Both the position numbers and the translations under genes were made by a program. Positions 14,073-23,769 of a DNA stretch of 43,593 bases are shown one piece after another. Source of the stretch: a virus; the IMG/VR virus record IMGVR_UViG_3300031578_000109, positions 1 to 43,593 of that record. One strand, written 5' to 3'. Within the stretch, counting starts at the first letter, position 1. Each line of letters starts with the position of its first letter. The notes beneath the pieces are model-generated. The model was given only the letters and a program-made list of their open reading frames with translations. It did not search any database and had not been told where the DNA came from.

Positions 14073-16192
14073 TAATGGGTTCAGCGGGCAAGGCGGTCGT
14101 CGAGCTCGACCTCGACGATAAGGACTTCAAGGGTAAAGCAGGCCAGGCGACGGCGGGCCTTGACTCGAATATGAAGAAGCTCGGCGGCACTATTCTGGGC
14201 GTCGTCGGTGCCCTCGGTGTTCTGGCCGCGGCGAAGGGCGCGGTCAAAATGCTTACCGACCTTACTAAGAAGGCCATCGAGGTCGCCGACTCGTTCGAAG
14301 TAATGGAGAAGCAGCTCACGACCCTTACGAAATCGAAGGACAAGGCCGCCGCGTTTTTTGCCGAAATAAAAAACTTCGCCAAGGATACGCCGTACCAGGT
14401 TAAAGACCTGGCGCAATCGTTCAATATGCTTTACCCCGTATTCAAGGATAAGACCATTCCGATGTTAAAGCTGATAGGCGACACCGCCGCGGGTACGGGG
14501 CGGTCCTTTCAGGATACGGGCTCGGCGATGATGCGTATGGCAACGGGGGACTGGGGCGTCGAAATAATGCGTCAATTATTCCTGGTTAAAACCGAGTTCG
14601 GCGATTTGTTTGGGCCGACGGGGACGCTGGTAGGGACGCAGGAGGAGGCGTGGGCCAAGCTCGAAGAAATACTCGGCGACCGCTTTGGCGGGATGATGGT
14701 GGGGATGATGGACACCGTACAGGGCAAGGTATCCAACGTAAAGGACGTACTCGATAGCCTCGCCGCCGCCGTGGGTTCGGAGCTTACGCCGATTACGAAA
14801 GAATTTCTTGATGTACTTATTGAAACGGTGAAAGAGTACGAGAGGACCGGGCAACTACAAGACCTCGCTCAAGACATAGCAACGGCGATAAGCGAGAACA
14901 AGGATTTAATACTCGATATTATAGCGTTACTGCCGGATATCGTAACGGGCGGCGTAGAAATAGTACGTACATTAACCGATGTTCTCGGGCGGCTTAACGA
15001 AATTAACGAAGCGTGGGGGGAATGGACGGGTAACGGCTTGACCGCTATTGAAACGCTCGGCGGGGCGATGAGATTATTGATAGCCGGAATGATAGGCTTG
15101 CGCGAACTTTATATAGATATGTGGGAAGGTATAAAGGAAGGCGGCGAGCCCACCGAACGCGGCCGGAGGGGAAGAGGGCCGATTTGGGCGCCGAAGGAAA
15201 AGGGATGGACGGGAAAAAAGAAGGAGGACTGGTTAGAGCGGGCCGGGAAGCGCGTCGAGGAGTTATACGGCGTAACGCGGGAGGCCGCCCCGGAATATAC
15301 CGCGATGGGGCCGGCGTCGGCGGTAGACGCGGCGAAGGCGCTGCTGAAAAGCGGCGAAGCCCGCGACGCCCGCGACCTTGAACTGCGGGGATACTCGCCC
15401 GAAGTTATAGCGGAGGCGACGGGGCGCGCCGGGGTAACGGCTCCGGCACCGGCTGCGGGCAAGGCAAAAAAGCGGAAGAAGATACCGCGCGTCGAGAAGG
15501 GCCTCGGTGGCGTCGATGTATTGACCGGCGAAGAGATGGCCGGCGCCGAAATCGAGCTGGCGAATATTGAGGCATACGAGCGCCTTGAGGCGCGCCGGGA
15601 AGAGGCCCGCGAAAAGGAGAAAGAAGAAATTGAGAAAATGGCCGATTTATACGCTGGTTATTTCAATATTAGCTCGTACTTGGTTGAAGGGTTAAAATCC
15701 GGCGAGTTGAAACAAGCGGTAGAGGACTTCGCCGTCGGCCTGGGGACAAGGGTAGCGGAGGAATTACTTGATAAGCTAATTATGATGGGGATAATGGCGA
15801 TACTAAATATAGCGACCGGCGGCGCCACAACGCCCCTTGGAATGGGGCCGATGGGTCGCGGCGGCGTCATTAAGGCGGCGGGGGGACTACTCGCCAGCCT
15901 ACCACCGCGCCCGGGCGGGTACTATATTCCTTTCGGCAATAAGATAATTAACTTCGGCGAGGCCGGCCCCGAGGTCGCGGCATTTCTACCGGGCGGCCGC
16001 CGCGGCCAGGATATTATTCAAAGACAACTAATGCCGATGTTCAACATAAGGCCGCAGCTCGAGGCCAACGTCGAGATGCGGCCCAAAGTCGAAACCAACG
16101 TATACGTAACAGACCGCGACGGCCACGGCATCCGCTACTATAATAAAGTTACCGCCGGCAAGGTAAACAAGGCGGTCAGTGTAAGAGAATGA
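14066..16192 (+). CDS. Tail tape measure protein
   Basis: This 708-residue protein has a hydrophobic segment at about residues 38-60 (ILGVVGALGVLAAAKGAV). A helical region with FEVMEKQLTTLTKS and the tape-measure motif TPYQVKDLAQSF follows. After it come long helices, a basic and alanine-rich linker (near 400-490), and a compact C-terminal domain with a second hydrophobic part (LLDKLIMMGIMAILNIATGG). It sets tail length and probably passes into the cell envelope. By the rule of about 0.15 nm per residue, the tail would be near 0.1 micrometre. It overlaps the next gene by four bases. Confidence 0.9.
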   Translation: MVVMGSAGKAVVELDLDDKDFKGKAGQATAGLDSNMKKLGGTILGVVGALGVLAAAKGAVKMLTDLTKKAIEVADSFEVMEKQLTTLTKSKDKAAAFFAEIKNFAKDTPYQVKDLAQSFNMLYPVFKDKTIPMLKLIGDTAAGTGRSFQDTGSAMMRMATGDWGVEIMRQLFLVKTEFGDLFGPTGTLVGTQEEAWAKLEEILGDRFGGMMVGMMDTVQGKVSNVKDVLDSLAAAVGSELTPITKEFLDVLIETVKEYERTGQLQDLAQDIATAISENKDLILDIIALLPDIVTGGVEIVRTLTDVLGRLNEINEAWGEWTGNGLTAIETLGGAMRLLIAGMIGLRELYIDMWEGIKEGGEPTERGRRGRGPIWAPKEKGWTGKKKEDWLERAGKRVEELYGVTREAAPEYTAMGPASAVDAAKALLKSGEARDARDLELRGYSPEVIAEATGRAGVTAPAPAAGKAKKRKKIPRVEKGLGGVDVLTGEEMAGAEIELANIEAYERLEARREEAREKEKEEIEKMADLYAGYFNISSYLVEGLKSGELKQAVEDFAVGLGTRVAEELLDKLIMMGIMAILNIATGGATTPLGMGPMGRGGVIKAAGGLLASLPPRPGGYYIPFGNKIINFGEAGPEVAAFLPGGRRGQDIIQRQLMPMFNIRPQLEANVEMRPKVETNVYVTDRDGHGIRYYNKVTAGKVNKAVSVRE

Positions 16193-19100
16193 CCGACTAC
16201 GCTTATACCGTTGAGCTACACAAGGCCGGCATAACTATGACGGAGCCGTTCGTGCCGGACTTAATTATAGATTCACTCGAAGACCTCGGCGCCGGCCTCG
16301 AGGACGACGAGCGCGGTCAGGCGTGTTGCCCGCGGCTCGACTTCTCGATATGGGCCACGACCGAGGCGGCGGCGTTTATAGCCGCTATCAACGACGCCCA
16401 AAATATATGCGTCAGCGTTTTCGAATACGACGCGCAATTCCCCACGCAGCGCTACCGCCGCTTCGCCGGCCGCCTTATTGAGTTACCGCGCCGCGGCAAG
16501 TCGGCGGACGAAGATGTATTTATATTCAGCGCGACGGGGTTCCTCTCCACCTACGACGAAGTAGACGTGGTAGACCCGGTATCCGGCGGCGCGTACCGTG
16601 ACGCGTACTTCACCGATTTAATCACGGCGCTCTTAAAAGCGGCCGCCCATACGGGGGGCGTCTCCATCGACGCCGGCGCGCCGATAAAAACCGCCGACCG
16701 TTGGACCTCGCGGCTTTTTTACCCCGGCAAACACCGCTTCGGCGGTAACTACGTAACGACGGACCGGATAACCGCTATTTGTAACGACGGCGCCAATCTC
16801 TATATCGGCGTAGGCCACTGGCTTTGCCGGTACAACCCGGCGACGCGGGAGGCGGTAAAGCTCGCCCGATTGAATTATACCGGCAAGGCCCTTAACCTGG
16901 CGGCGTGGCAGTGGCGCATCGCCCACATCGCCTACGACGCCGGCAACGTCGTGGGGTGGGCGGAGTCGGTTTATGAAGACTTGAAAGACAACGCCGCGCA
17001 CGCGAAGATTTCGTTTACCTACGCCGGCGGCAACCTGATTGACCTCGCGGACGCGAACCTTATTTATAACTACGACCGCGACTACTACGTTAAATCCCGT
17101 AACGTCGTCGCCTATAACCGCGGCGGGCCGCCCCCAGGTACAGACTTTGCTACATGGTATTACAAGGAAATCGGCGAGGCGACGCCGCAATCAAATAAGA
17201 CCCTCGGCCTATCCGACCCCGGAAATAATTGGGGCCAAATAGGTATAGACGTTAAAATTGGCGATACCAGTATTACGGAAATACAAGGCCTTACCATACG
17301 TCCGCATATAGGTGATAGGGTATCTTTACACCAGGGCGATACCCACCAGGATATGGGAGAAGTTACGGGTTGGGGCCGCGGGTACGGCGGCGGCCTCGGC
17401 AATACTATAAACATCGGGGTGCAATATAAATCCCGCTACCTTTTTCTCGTCGGGGCGAAGGTACTCATTTTAGCTAAAGGCTATGAAGCGCCGACGGGCA
17501 ACTTAGAAATCCCCAGCTACCGGGAGATGAAAGTCGAATACGAACTACCCAGCGGCATAGGTTCGCCGACGCCGGTAGACGTACGCGTTGAACGGCGCCG
17601 CAACGATGATAGTAGGTCCGCCTTTTATTGGCCGGAAATCCTGGGCTATGCCGGCAAAAACAAAACGGTTTTCGTCTCCGGCCCGTACCTCGCCCTCGGC
17701 GAGGGGAACTTGCCCGAGGAATACAAATTCGCCGCCCCCAACAGATATTATGTCAGCGAAGAGGTGCCTAACTTCTACGTCAAAATGGAGGACGCGGCCC
17801 ACTTCGCCAATCTACCCATCGACGGATATTGCGTCAAAAATAAAAAACAACCAGCCGCAACCGGCGTCCCAGGTGAGAACGTCCTCGTTCACAACGGAAC
17901 GCCGGTCAAGATATCAAACGAAGGGAACGATGTTTTAAGTACGCGCGGGAATATCTACCTCGCCAAGGAAGGCAATACCGTTTACGTCGCCTGGAACCGC
18001 TGGCGTTGGGTAGAGGGCGGCTGGTTTTTACAGGTAGCCTGGGGCAAACTTAACGGCGATATGGCTATGATTATCGGCCGCGACCGCAACTGGACGAACT
18101 ATCAGGGGCGGCTGCCGCGGGAGATAACGGCCTTCGCCGTTCACGATAACAAGTTCTGGTTCGGCGTTAAGCGTATCGAGCCGCGCTGGCGCAATACGAC
18201 GATGCAAATAATATGGGCCTCGCCGCCCCACAACGAACTCAAGCCCGACGACTACGACGGCGGCCTAATCGCGACGTGCCTCGTTACCTACGACAAGACC
18301 GAATATTTGGAAATGGGTGGTTTAATCCGCGTAAGGGCGGAGGGCAAGGCCGAGGCGCTCCCCAAGGAATACCTGATATCGGAGTGCGAGGTTATCCCAC
18401 CTTTCGAAATAATAGATACCGACCATTCGTATAGAAAGTACCCCCCGGAGGTCCGTACGCGCTTCGTCCTGTTCGCGCTGGATCTCTTTAACGTCGAAGT
18501 TCCGGGCAATTACGCCGAGCAGGCCAAAAAGGAACTCGCCGACAAATACGTAACGATTATGGAAGGGTGGGATATTCGCGGCGAGATTTGCTACGCCGAC
18601 GGCGACGAATTGAAGGTAGGCCATACCGCAGTCGCTAAATACGGCGAACCCACCGACGGCGAATTGTACGATTGGAACCAAAAGGAGTGGCACGGCGAGA
18701 GCATCGCCCCCGAGCCGGACGGCCCCGCGCCGTGGACAGAACTATCGGAACCGCGCGTCGTACCGGGGTCGTTGACCGTAACGCAGATAGATAGTAAAAA
18801 GGAATTCAAGGTTACGGATAAGACAAACCTGGTGGAAGGAGAGATGCCGATACCGCCGCTGGACGAGGTATACGTGAAACACCGGGAAGGCGGCGAATTC
18901 ACGGAAACCGCGCTTTATTTCAACCCCGCGTACGTTGGCGGCCGGCGAAACATATTTTCGCCGGAGGTTAATATAACCCTTTATATGGAGGGGCAACCCT
19001 TCGACGTCCAGTACGAATATTACGCCAACCGCGTATACGTTGAGCCGTTCGTCCTCGACGGCGCCCTTTACTTCAACGAGACCGAGACGGGCGCGATATA

Positions 19101-19782
19101 CCGCCGCGACGGCGATACAAACTGGACGCGCGTTACGGCGTGGCCGGCGCCGCCGGTAAAGGTAGACGTGTTCGGCGACGACGTGTACGCGCTGGCCGAA
19201 AACGACGGCGCCCTTATGCGATATGGCCGCACGTGGCCGGGGTACATCAACCCCGAGGTCGGCGGCGCCGACTCGATAGACATATTTTCGGCGTTGACGA
19301 AGATAGCACAGGCGGCGGATTGCTTTTTGGGGGAGGAGAACGGCCGGATTATGTTGCGGCCGCGGGTTCAAAGCGGCTGTATCGTAAAGGCCGTGGACTT
19401 CGAGGACTTCGAAACGGTTCAATACTTAGAGCAGAAAAAGTATCGCGGCGTCTTATTCACGTACGCGAACGGCAAGGCGTACTGCGGCCAGAACGACCCG
19501 CCCGACGACTTGATACTCCGGCGCAGCGCGACCTGCGTCTCCGACTACGGCCTGGCCGCCGAGCTTGCGCGGCGATATTACGAATACTTTATTTCCGAGG
19601 CCGTTATTTATGACGTTGGAACGGCGCGGGAAGGCTTGACCGTACCGATGCTGGCCGGGATACTGAACGTCGGCGAGATAAACGGCCGCCTGCTCGCGTA
19701 TACAATTCAACCCGGTGGTAAAATAAGTATGCGTATCGAAAAGACCGTCGGCGGCCGGTTAATGATAGGAGCGATAGCGTGA
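16189..19782 (+). CDS. Large tail tip/baseplate protein
   Basis: This 1197-residue protein follows the tape measure gene. The N-terminus (YTVELHKAGITMTEPF) resembles distal tail or hub proteins. The middle has repeated tryptophan- and tyrosine-rich blocks of about 40-60 residues (WQWRIAHIAYD, YVAWNRWRWVEGGWFLQVAW, TYDKTEYLEMGGL) that look like propeller blades. The C-terminal part (GADSIDIFSALTKIAQAADC) resembles tail-hub proteins. It is probably the host-facing tip. No catalytic motif was seen. It overlaps its neighbours on both sides by four bases. Confidence 0.7.
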   Translation: MTDYAYTVELHKAGITMTEPFVPDLIIDSLEDLGAGLEDDERGQACCPRLDFSIWATTEAAAFIAAINDAQNICVSVFEYDAQFPTQRYRRFAGRLIELPRRGKSADEDVFIFSATGFLSTYDEVDVVDPVSGGAYRDAYFTDLITALLKAAAHTGGVSIDAGAPIKTADRWTSRLFYPGKHRFGGNYVTTDRITAICNDGANLYIGVGHWLCRYNPATREAVKLARLNYTGKALNLAAWQWRIAHIAYDAGNVVGWAESVYEDLKDNAAHAKISFTYAGGNLIDLADANLIYNYDRDYYVKSRNVVAYNRGGPPPGTDFATWYYKEIGEATPQSNKTLGLSDPGNNWGQIGIDVKIGDTSITEIQGLTIRPHIGDRVSLHQGDTHQDMGEVTGWGRGYGGGLGNTINIGVQYKSRYLFLVGAKVLILAKGYEAPTGNLEIPSYREMKVEYELPSGIGSPTPVDVRVERRRNDDSRSAFYWPEILGYAGKNKTVFVSGPYLALGEGNLPEEYKFAAPNRYYVSEEVPNFYVKMEDAAHFANLPIDGYCVKNKKQPAATGVPGENVLVHNGTPVKISNEGNDVLSTRGNIYLAKEGNTVYVAWNRWRWVEGGWFLQVAWGKLNGDMAMIIGRDRNWTNYQGRLPREITAFAVHDNKFWFGVKRIEPRWRNTTMQIIWASPPHNELKPDDYDGGLIATCLVTYDKTEYLEMGGLIRVRAEGKAEALPKEYLISECEVIPPFEIIDTDHSYRKYPPEVRTRFVLFALDLFNVEVPGNYAEQAKKELADKYVTIMEGWDIRGEICYADGDELKVGHTAVAKYGEPTDGELYDWNQKEWHGESIAPEPDGPAPWTELSEPRVVPGSLTVTQIDSKKEFKVTDKTNLVEGEMPIPPLDEVYVKHREGGEFTETALYFNPAYVGGRRNIFSPEVNITLYMEGQPFDVQYEYYANRVYVEPFVLDGALYFNETETGAIYRRDGDTNWTRVTAWPAPPVKVDVFGDDVYALAENDGALMRYGRTWPGYINPEVGGADSIDIFSALTKIAQAADCFLGEENGRIMLRPRVQSGCIVKAVDFEDFETVQYLEQKKYRGVLFTYANGKAYCGQNDPPDDLILRRSATCVSDYGLAAELARRYYEYFISEAVIYDVGTAREGLTVPMLAGILNVGEINGRLLAYTIQPGGKISMRIEKTVGGRLMIGAIA

Positions 19783-20411
19783 ACCGAATGTGGCATTTAG
19801 GCGTAGGCCAGCCGAAGGTTCAGTTACTCGACGCGAATAAGGTAAGCGTGGGAGAGTTTAACCTTGACGTTCCGAAACCCGACGCGAGCGTGAACATCGC
19901 GGCGATGATGGCATACGGCCATACACCCGAGCGGACGCCGACAGTTTACGGCGACGGTACGAAGCGCGACGAGCCGCACGGCTATCGCTTTCGCGCCCAC
20001 CTTTATTACACGATGACTAACGCGACCGGCCGCGCGTTATGCGTCGCCGTCGTTAGCCATCTTATGAATAACCGGCGCAACACGGTTAAGTTTTGGCCGC
20101 ACCGCGACGTAGTAAATAATTGGCATATCTGCAAATTAGACGAGGACCCGGACGTCGACGCCCTTATCGAGTACCGGGCCATCGGCTATTCCCTGACACT
20201 TTCGCTTGAGGGCGTACGGCGCGAGTACGTATTGCCGACAACCGTAATAGGATGTATCACCAACTTTAACGAGGTAGGGGCCGCTTACGCCGTCGGCGAC
20301 CACGTAAAGAATTTTGCCAGCGTCGCGGCAGTATATGGCCCGGACGACCAACCCGCGTATTTTTGTTCTCGCCCGTCGAAGGGCGAAGCCGACTTACCGG
20401 ACTACAGTTAA
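19779..20411 (+). CDS. Tail protein of unknown function
   Basis: This 210-residue protein begins MNRMWHLGVGQPKVQLL and is strand-rich. The start overlaps the stop of the tail tip gene by four bases, so both are made together. It probably belongs to the tail tip. The C-terminal 45 residues (YAVGDHVKNFASVAAVYG) resemble a small carbohydrate-binding-like module (xAYxVGDxV pattern), which may help adsorption. This is only pattern recognition. Confidence 0.55.
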   Translation: MNRMWHLGVGQPKVQLLDANKVSVGEFNLDVPKPDASVNIAAMMAYGHTPERTPTVYGDGTKRDEPHGYRFRAHLYYTMTNATGRALCVAVVSHLMNNRRNTVKFWPHRDVVNNWHICKLDEDPDVDALIEYRAIGYSLTLSLEGVRREYVLPTTVIGCITNFNEVGAAYAVGDHVKNFASVAAVYGPDDQPAYFCSRPSKGEADLPDYS

Positions 20412-20420
20412 GGAGGAAAA

Positions 20421-20999
20421 ATGAAGAAGGACGAATTGAGCAAAGGGATAACGACCTATGACGGTGATACGGATAGTACGCCGGCAACAGAGCGAGTAGA
20501 TGCCGACAAAATCAAGGAAATCCTTATCAACCCGGCGGTGCCGCCCGAGCTACAGGCGCTGGCCGAGAGCGCGACGGCGGCGTTGAAGGCTCATACCGCC
20601 GAGGGCAAGTCTATCGTATTGACGGAGCTCCGCAAGCGGTTCGACGTTGCCATCGCGGAGCTACGGGCGATGGGATGCGATAAAACCGTACCCGACGAGA
20701 AAATGATAAATCTTATGAGCGCCGCCTTCGGTAAAGGCTTAACCGATATCGTCGTCGACGAATGGGCGAAGGCCGTCGGTAACGCCGAACCACTCGAGGG
20801 CCTGCCGAATGAGCTTACCGACGTCGGCAAGCAACAAGCCGTCATCAATATAGCGGAAGCCGTCGGCCGGGACGCCGCCCGCGCCGTCTTTACCAGTATA
20901 TTCAACAAGGCGTATTGGGAAGGCGTTACCTTCGCCGGCGCCATCTTCGCGAATTTCAAGGATGATATACTAATAGCAAACGAAAAAGACAAGTCTTAG
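20421..20999 (+). CDS. Helical protein of the tail region
   Basis: This 192-residue protein with a strong AAGGAGG ribosome site is almost entirely alpha-helical and acidic (ELQALAESATAALKAHTAEG, ARAVFTSIFNKAYWEG). It has no signal or membrane segment. It lies between a tail tip gene and the fibre gene. It could be a fibre assembly factor or a minor tail protein. I recognise no family. Confidence 0.5.
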   Translation: MKKDELSKGITTYDGDTDSTPATERVDADKIKEILINPAVPPELQALAESATAALKAHTAEGKSIVLTELRKRFDVAIAELRAMGCDKTVPDEKMINLMSAAFGKGLTDIVVDEWAKAVGNAEPLEGLPNELTDVGKQQAVINIAEAVGRDAARAVFTSIFNKAYWEGVTFAGAIFANFKDDILIANEKDKS

Positions 21000-21011
21000 C
21001 GGATACCCCGC

Positions 21012-21032
21012 GGGGCCTCATTAGGAGGCTCC
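21012..21032 (+). promoter_or_regulatory. Hairpin that hides the ribosome site of the fibre gene
   Basis: GGGGCCTC (21012-21019) pairs with GAGGCTCC (21025-21032) around the loop ATTAG, giving eight pairs with one G-U. The Shine-Dalgarno bases GGAGG (21024-21028) lie in the loop edge and 3' arm. The ATG follows at 21034. Translation of the fibre would need this stem to open, for example by an upstream ribosome, a protein or heat. Confidence 0.55.
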
Positions 21033-21033
21033 T

Positions 21034-23172
21034 ATGGCTTCACCTACATACAGTTTTCTCCAACCGTTCGTTAATTTAGTTCCAGGCCAGGTGGAAGTGG
21101 CGGCGAAGCGCGTCGACGCCGACGCTATCAACCTCTTTGGAACGGACCTGGCCCGCGCCTCCGCCGTCCGCGGAACCTACGGCGACAAGGCCGCCGATGC
21201 CGGCTCAAACCCCGTTCGGTGCTCGCTTACGTTAAAGTCCGACTCGTTACGTACCGGCGTCATCAAGGCCGGCGACTGGTATAAGGTAACGGAACTCGGC
21301 ACCGGAAGCGTATGGACCGGCACGGCTCAAATCGACGACGTAACCGCATTCTCGACGCTCGGCGGCGCTGGCGACGGTCTACTGGTTGAGGGCGCCGCGC
21401 CCGGCGCCGGATACGACGCCCCGGCGTTTTGGGCCGACTTACGTATCGAAATCCGTCATCAACTTGTTTCCAGGGTTCAGGTAGAACAAATCAACCTTAC
21501 CGATGGCGCCGTTGGCGCGCTGCAGACAAATGATATCGCGCGCCCGGGCGGCGCCATACTCGAGACGGATATGGCCGCCGACGAGACCGCCTTCGCCGTC
21601 GGGCACAACGCCGGCACCGGCGCGCATAATGCCGGCGTAATCGACGAGGCTATGTTCGCCGATACCGCTTTCGAGAACTTCAACTACGCCAACCTGCTCG
21701 CGAACGGCGGGGCCGAGGCCGGCGAGGCCGCCGCGGGCGAGGCGGACCCCGACAATATTCTTTTCAACCCGCCGTTCTACTGGAGCGCCGTCGCGGGCCG
21801 CGAGCCCGACGCCTTATTCCTTACCACCACGACGCCGTACGAAGGCCGGTACTGTTGCCAGGCTACGTTTAGCGCGGCGAACCAGGCGGTAGACCAGGAG
21901 TTTGACCCGCTGGAGTTCGACGTTACGCAGCACCGCGGGAAGTACGTCGCGCTAACGGTCGCCGTGCTCGCTGCCGAGGCGGACAGCATAAAGGTCGGCT
22001 TCAACGGCGCCGTCGGCGCCGAGGACCTTTGCGCCACGGCCGGGGGCGTAGCAGCGACCTGGACTATCCTAACGCACATAATGCAGATAGACGCGCTGGA
22101 GACGGCAATAACGGCGCGGTGCGTCAACCAATTCGCCGGCGCCAACGTAACGCTATTCGACGCCGCTATCACGGTGCTCGGCAGCAAGCCGGTGGCCTAT
22201 AGCCGCTCGACGTGGGAGGCGGGCGCCATTAGGGCGCGTGACGCCTCCATCTTCAACCTGGCGCTAAATAACCTGTTCTCGTACTGGACGAACGGCGTCG
22301 CCGTTGACCCGGACTGCTGGGAGTCGGGCGGCCTCGCTACTTGTATACAAGAGGCCGTCGCGGCCAACGTTGCCCGCGGCGACTTCTCGGCCCACGTAAC
22401 GTTGCCGGATGACGCCGCCAGTTTTAGTCATCGCGTGGGCTATTCGCCAACGAACAAGTGCGCCGAGGCGTTGCGGGGCCGCTACGTAACGGCGAAGTTC
22501 AAGGTCAAATGGGTAGCCGGCACGCGCAACCTCCACGCGACGCTGCTATCGAACGTGGCGGGGAACTCCAAAACTATATCGATTGACCTACCCAACGCCG
22601 CGGACTTTAACCCTTGCGCCATAATTGCGCTGGAGGTAGGCGCCGCGGCGACGGACCTGTATTTGCAATTTGAAAACCTCGACGCCGGCGCGCCGACGCC
22701 GATAGAATTCTACCTCGATGACGTACAGATAACGCCGACGCCCTGGCCGTGCGCGCCGATTATCCCCAACTTCTGGACCATTCAAACCGAGGAGTGGACG
22801 TACAGCGGCTCCTGCGACCCGACGATGGGCGATGTTGATTTATTCAAGGGAAACGTCGGCATCTTCGCCGTCAACCAAGGCGTCCAGGCCGGCTTTTACG
22901 GCGTGGCGCTTAGGGTCTACGTGGAGAGCAACACCGCCCCGGCCGTCGCGACGACGTTTGATTTGATTCATCTCGGCGCCCCTATAGATAGTATAACTTT
23001 AACCAACCCCGCGACCGAAGCACAGGCCCACACCAACGCTCCAGGAGCTTGGAACCGTATAACACCCGAGAATAATCTCCGCGTTCTCGCCGCCGCCGGC
23101 GGCTCGGCCGTCGAGGACGTCGTCGTTCGCTGGGTTTTCCTTAAATCCGCGGCTAATACTTCAGAAGTATAA
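21034..23172 (+). CDS. Putative tail fibre/receptor-binding protein with carbohydrate-binding-like modules
   Basis: The product has 712 residues, glycine- and alanine-rich with many strands. Two modules start with NANLLANGG-like and ALNNLFSYWTNG motifs (near residues 223 and 412). They continue with W, G and E residues as in galactose-binding jelly-roll (CBM-like) modules. A third such module may lie at the C-terminus. Place and architecture suit an adsorption protein that binds host surface glycans. Its ribosome site is masked by the hairpin at 21012-21032. Confidence 0.6.
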   Translation: MASPTYSFLQPFVNLVPGQVEVAAKRVDADAINLFGTDLARASAVRGTYGDKAADAGSNPVRCSLTLKSDSLRTGVIKAGDWYKVTELGTGSVWTGTAQIDDVTAFSTLGGAGDGLLVEGAAPGAGYDAPAFWADLRIEIRHQLVSRVQVEQINLTDGAVGALQTNDIARPGGAILETDMAADETAFAVGHNAGTGAHNAGVIDEAMFADTAFENFNYANLLANGGAEAGEAAAGEADPDNILFNPPFYWSAVAGREPDALFLTTTTPYEGRYCCQATFSAANQAVDQEFDPLEFDVTQHRGKYVALTVAVLAAEADSIKVGFNGAVGAEDLCATAGGVAATWTILTHIMQIDALETAITARCVNQFAGANVTLFDAAITVLGSKPVAYSRSTWEAGAIRARDASIFNLALNNLFSYWTNGVAVDPDCWESGGLATCIQEAVAANVARGDFSAHVTLPDDAASFSHRVGYSPTNKCAEALRGRYVTAKFKVKWVAGTRNLHATLLSNVAGNSKTISIDLPNAADFNPCAIIALEVGAAATDLYLQFENLDAGAPTPIEFYLDDVQITPTPWPCAPIIPNFWTIQTEEWTYSGSCDPTMGDVDLFKGNVGIFAVNQGVQAGFYGVALRVYVESNTAPAVATTFDLIHLGAPIDSITLTNPATEAQAHTNAPGAWNRITPENNLRVLAAAGGSAVEDVVVRWVFLKSAANTSEV

Positions 23173-23177
23173 AAGGT

Positions 23178-23288
23178 ATGGCCGATAAGAAAATCGAAAC
23201 GGTAGCCGAGCTGATAATAAGGGTTGAAAGCCTGGAGGCCCAAGCCGCCGAACTCGAAGCGCGCCTGGCGAAGGTAGAAAAGAAATAG
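23178..23288 (+). CDS. Tiny coiled-coil protein
   Basis: This 36-residue protein, MADKKIETVAELIIRVESL and so on, is one amphipathic helix with heptads of L, V and A. It follows the fibre gene at five bases and precedes the holin-like genes. It may be a trimerising accessory to the fibre or a lysis regulator. The ribosome site (AAAAGG) is weak. Confidence 0.5.
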   Translation: MADKKIETVAELIIRVESLEAQAAELEARLAKVEKK

Positions 23289-23296
23289 GAGGTGGT

Positions 23297-23563
23297 ATGG
23301 CAAACGGCAACGAGAATAAATGGCGCGATATGAACGCGGCCGAGTGGCGCGGTAAAATCGGCGAGAAGATAGACCGCCTCGAAACATTGGTCACGGCGAT
23401 TTGCGCGAAGGTAGACACCCACGATAAAGACCTCGCCATTCTGCAGGACCGGGATACTCGGACGCGACTTGGCTCGCGCGCGCGCGCGATTATAGCCGCG
23501 GCCATAATAACTTCGGCGGCGAGTATCTTTATTGCCTTACTCGCGTTATTAGGAGGTGTGTAA
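23297..23563 (+). CDS. XhlA-like membrane protein of the lysis cassette
   Basis: This 88-residue protein behind AGGAGG has a charged coiled-coil-like first half (KIGEKIDRLETLVTAICAKV, then DKDLAILQD). A single membrane helix near the C-terminus covers about residues 63-86 (RAIIAAAIITSAASIFIALL). This is the layout of XhlA/hemolysin-type lysis proteins, which act with a holin and an amidase. It overlaps the next gene by one base (TAATG). Confidence 0.7.
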   Translation: MANGNENKWRDMNAAEWRGKIGEKIDRLETLVTAICAKVDTHDKDLAILQDRDTRTRLGSRARAIIAAAIITSAASIFIALLALLGGV

Positions 23564-23769
23564 TGAACGGTTTTAAATCCCGGAAGTTTATACTCGCGCT
23601 AATCGGCGTCGCCGGCGGCGCCATCGCCGCGTTCATTTTACCGGCGTTCGGGCCGTTCGCGTGGCTAAAAGAACATAGCGTTACGATATTCGCGACGGTG
23701 TGCTCGCTCGCGACGGCTTATATCGTCGGGAACGCGATAACGGATTGGGGCCATAAGAAGGATGCCTAA
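23563..23769 (+). CDS. Holin
   Basis: This 68-residue protein has two membrane helices (residues 9-30, FILALIGVAGGAIAAFILPA, and 39-57, VTIFATVCSLATAYIVGNAI) and a charged C-terminus (DWGHKKDA). Its size, and its location directly before the amidase gene, which it overlaps by eight bases, make it the holin. It permeabilises the inner membrane at the end of the lytic cycle. Confidence 0.75.
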   Translation: MNGFKSRKFILALIGVAGGAIAAFILPAFGPFAWLKEHSVTIFATVCSLATAYIVGNAITDWGHKKDA

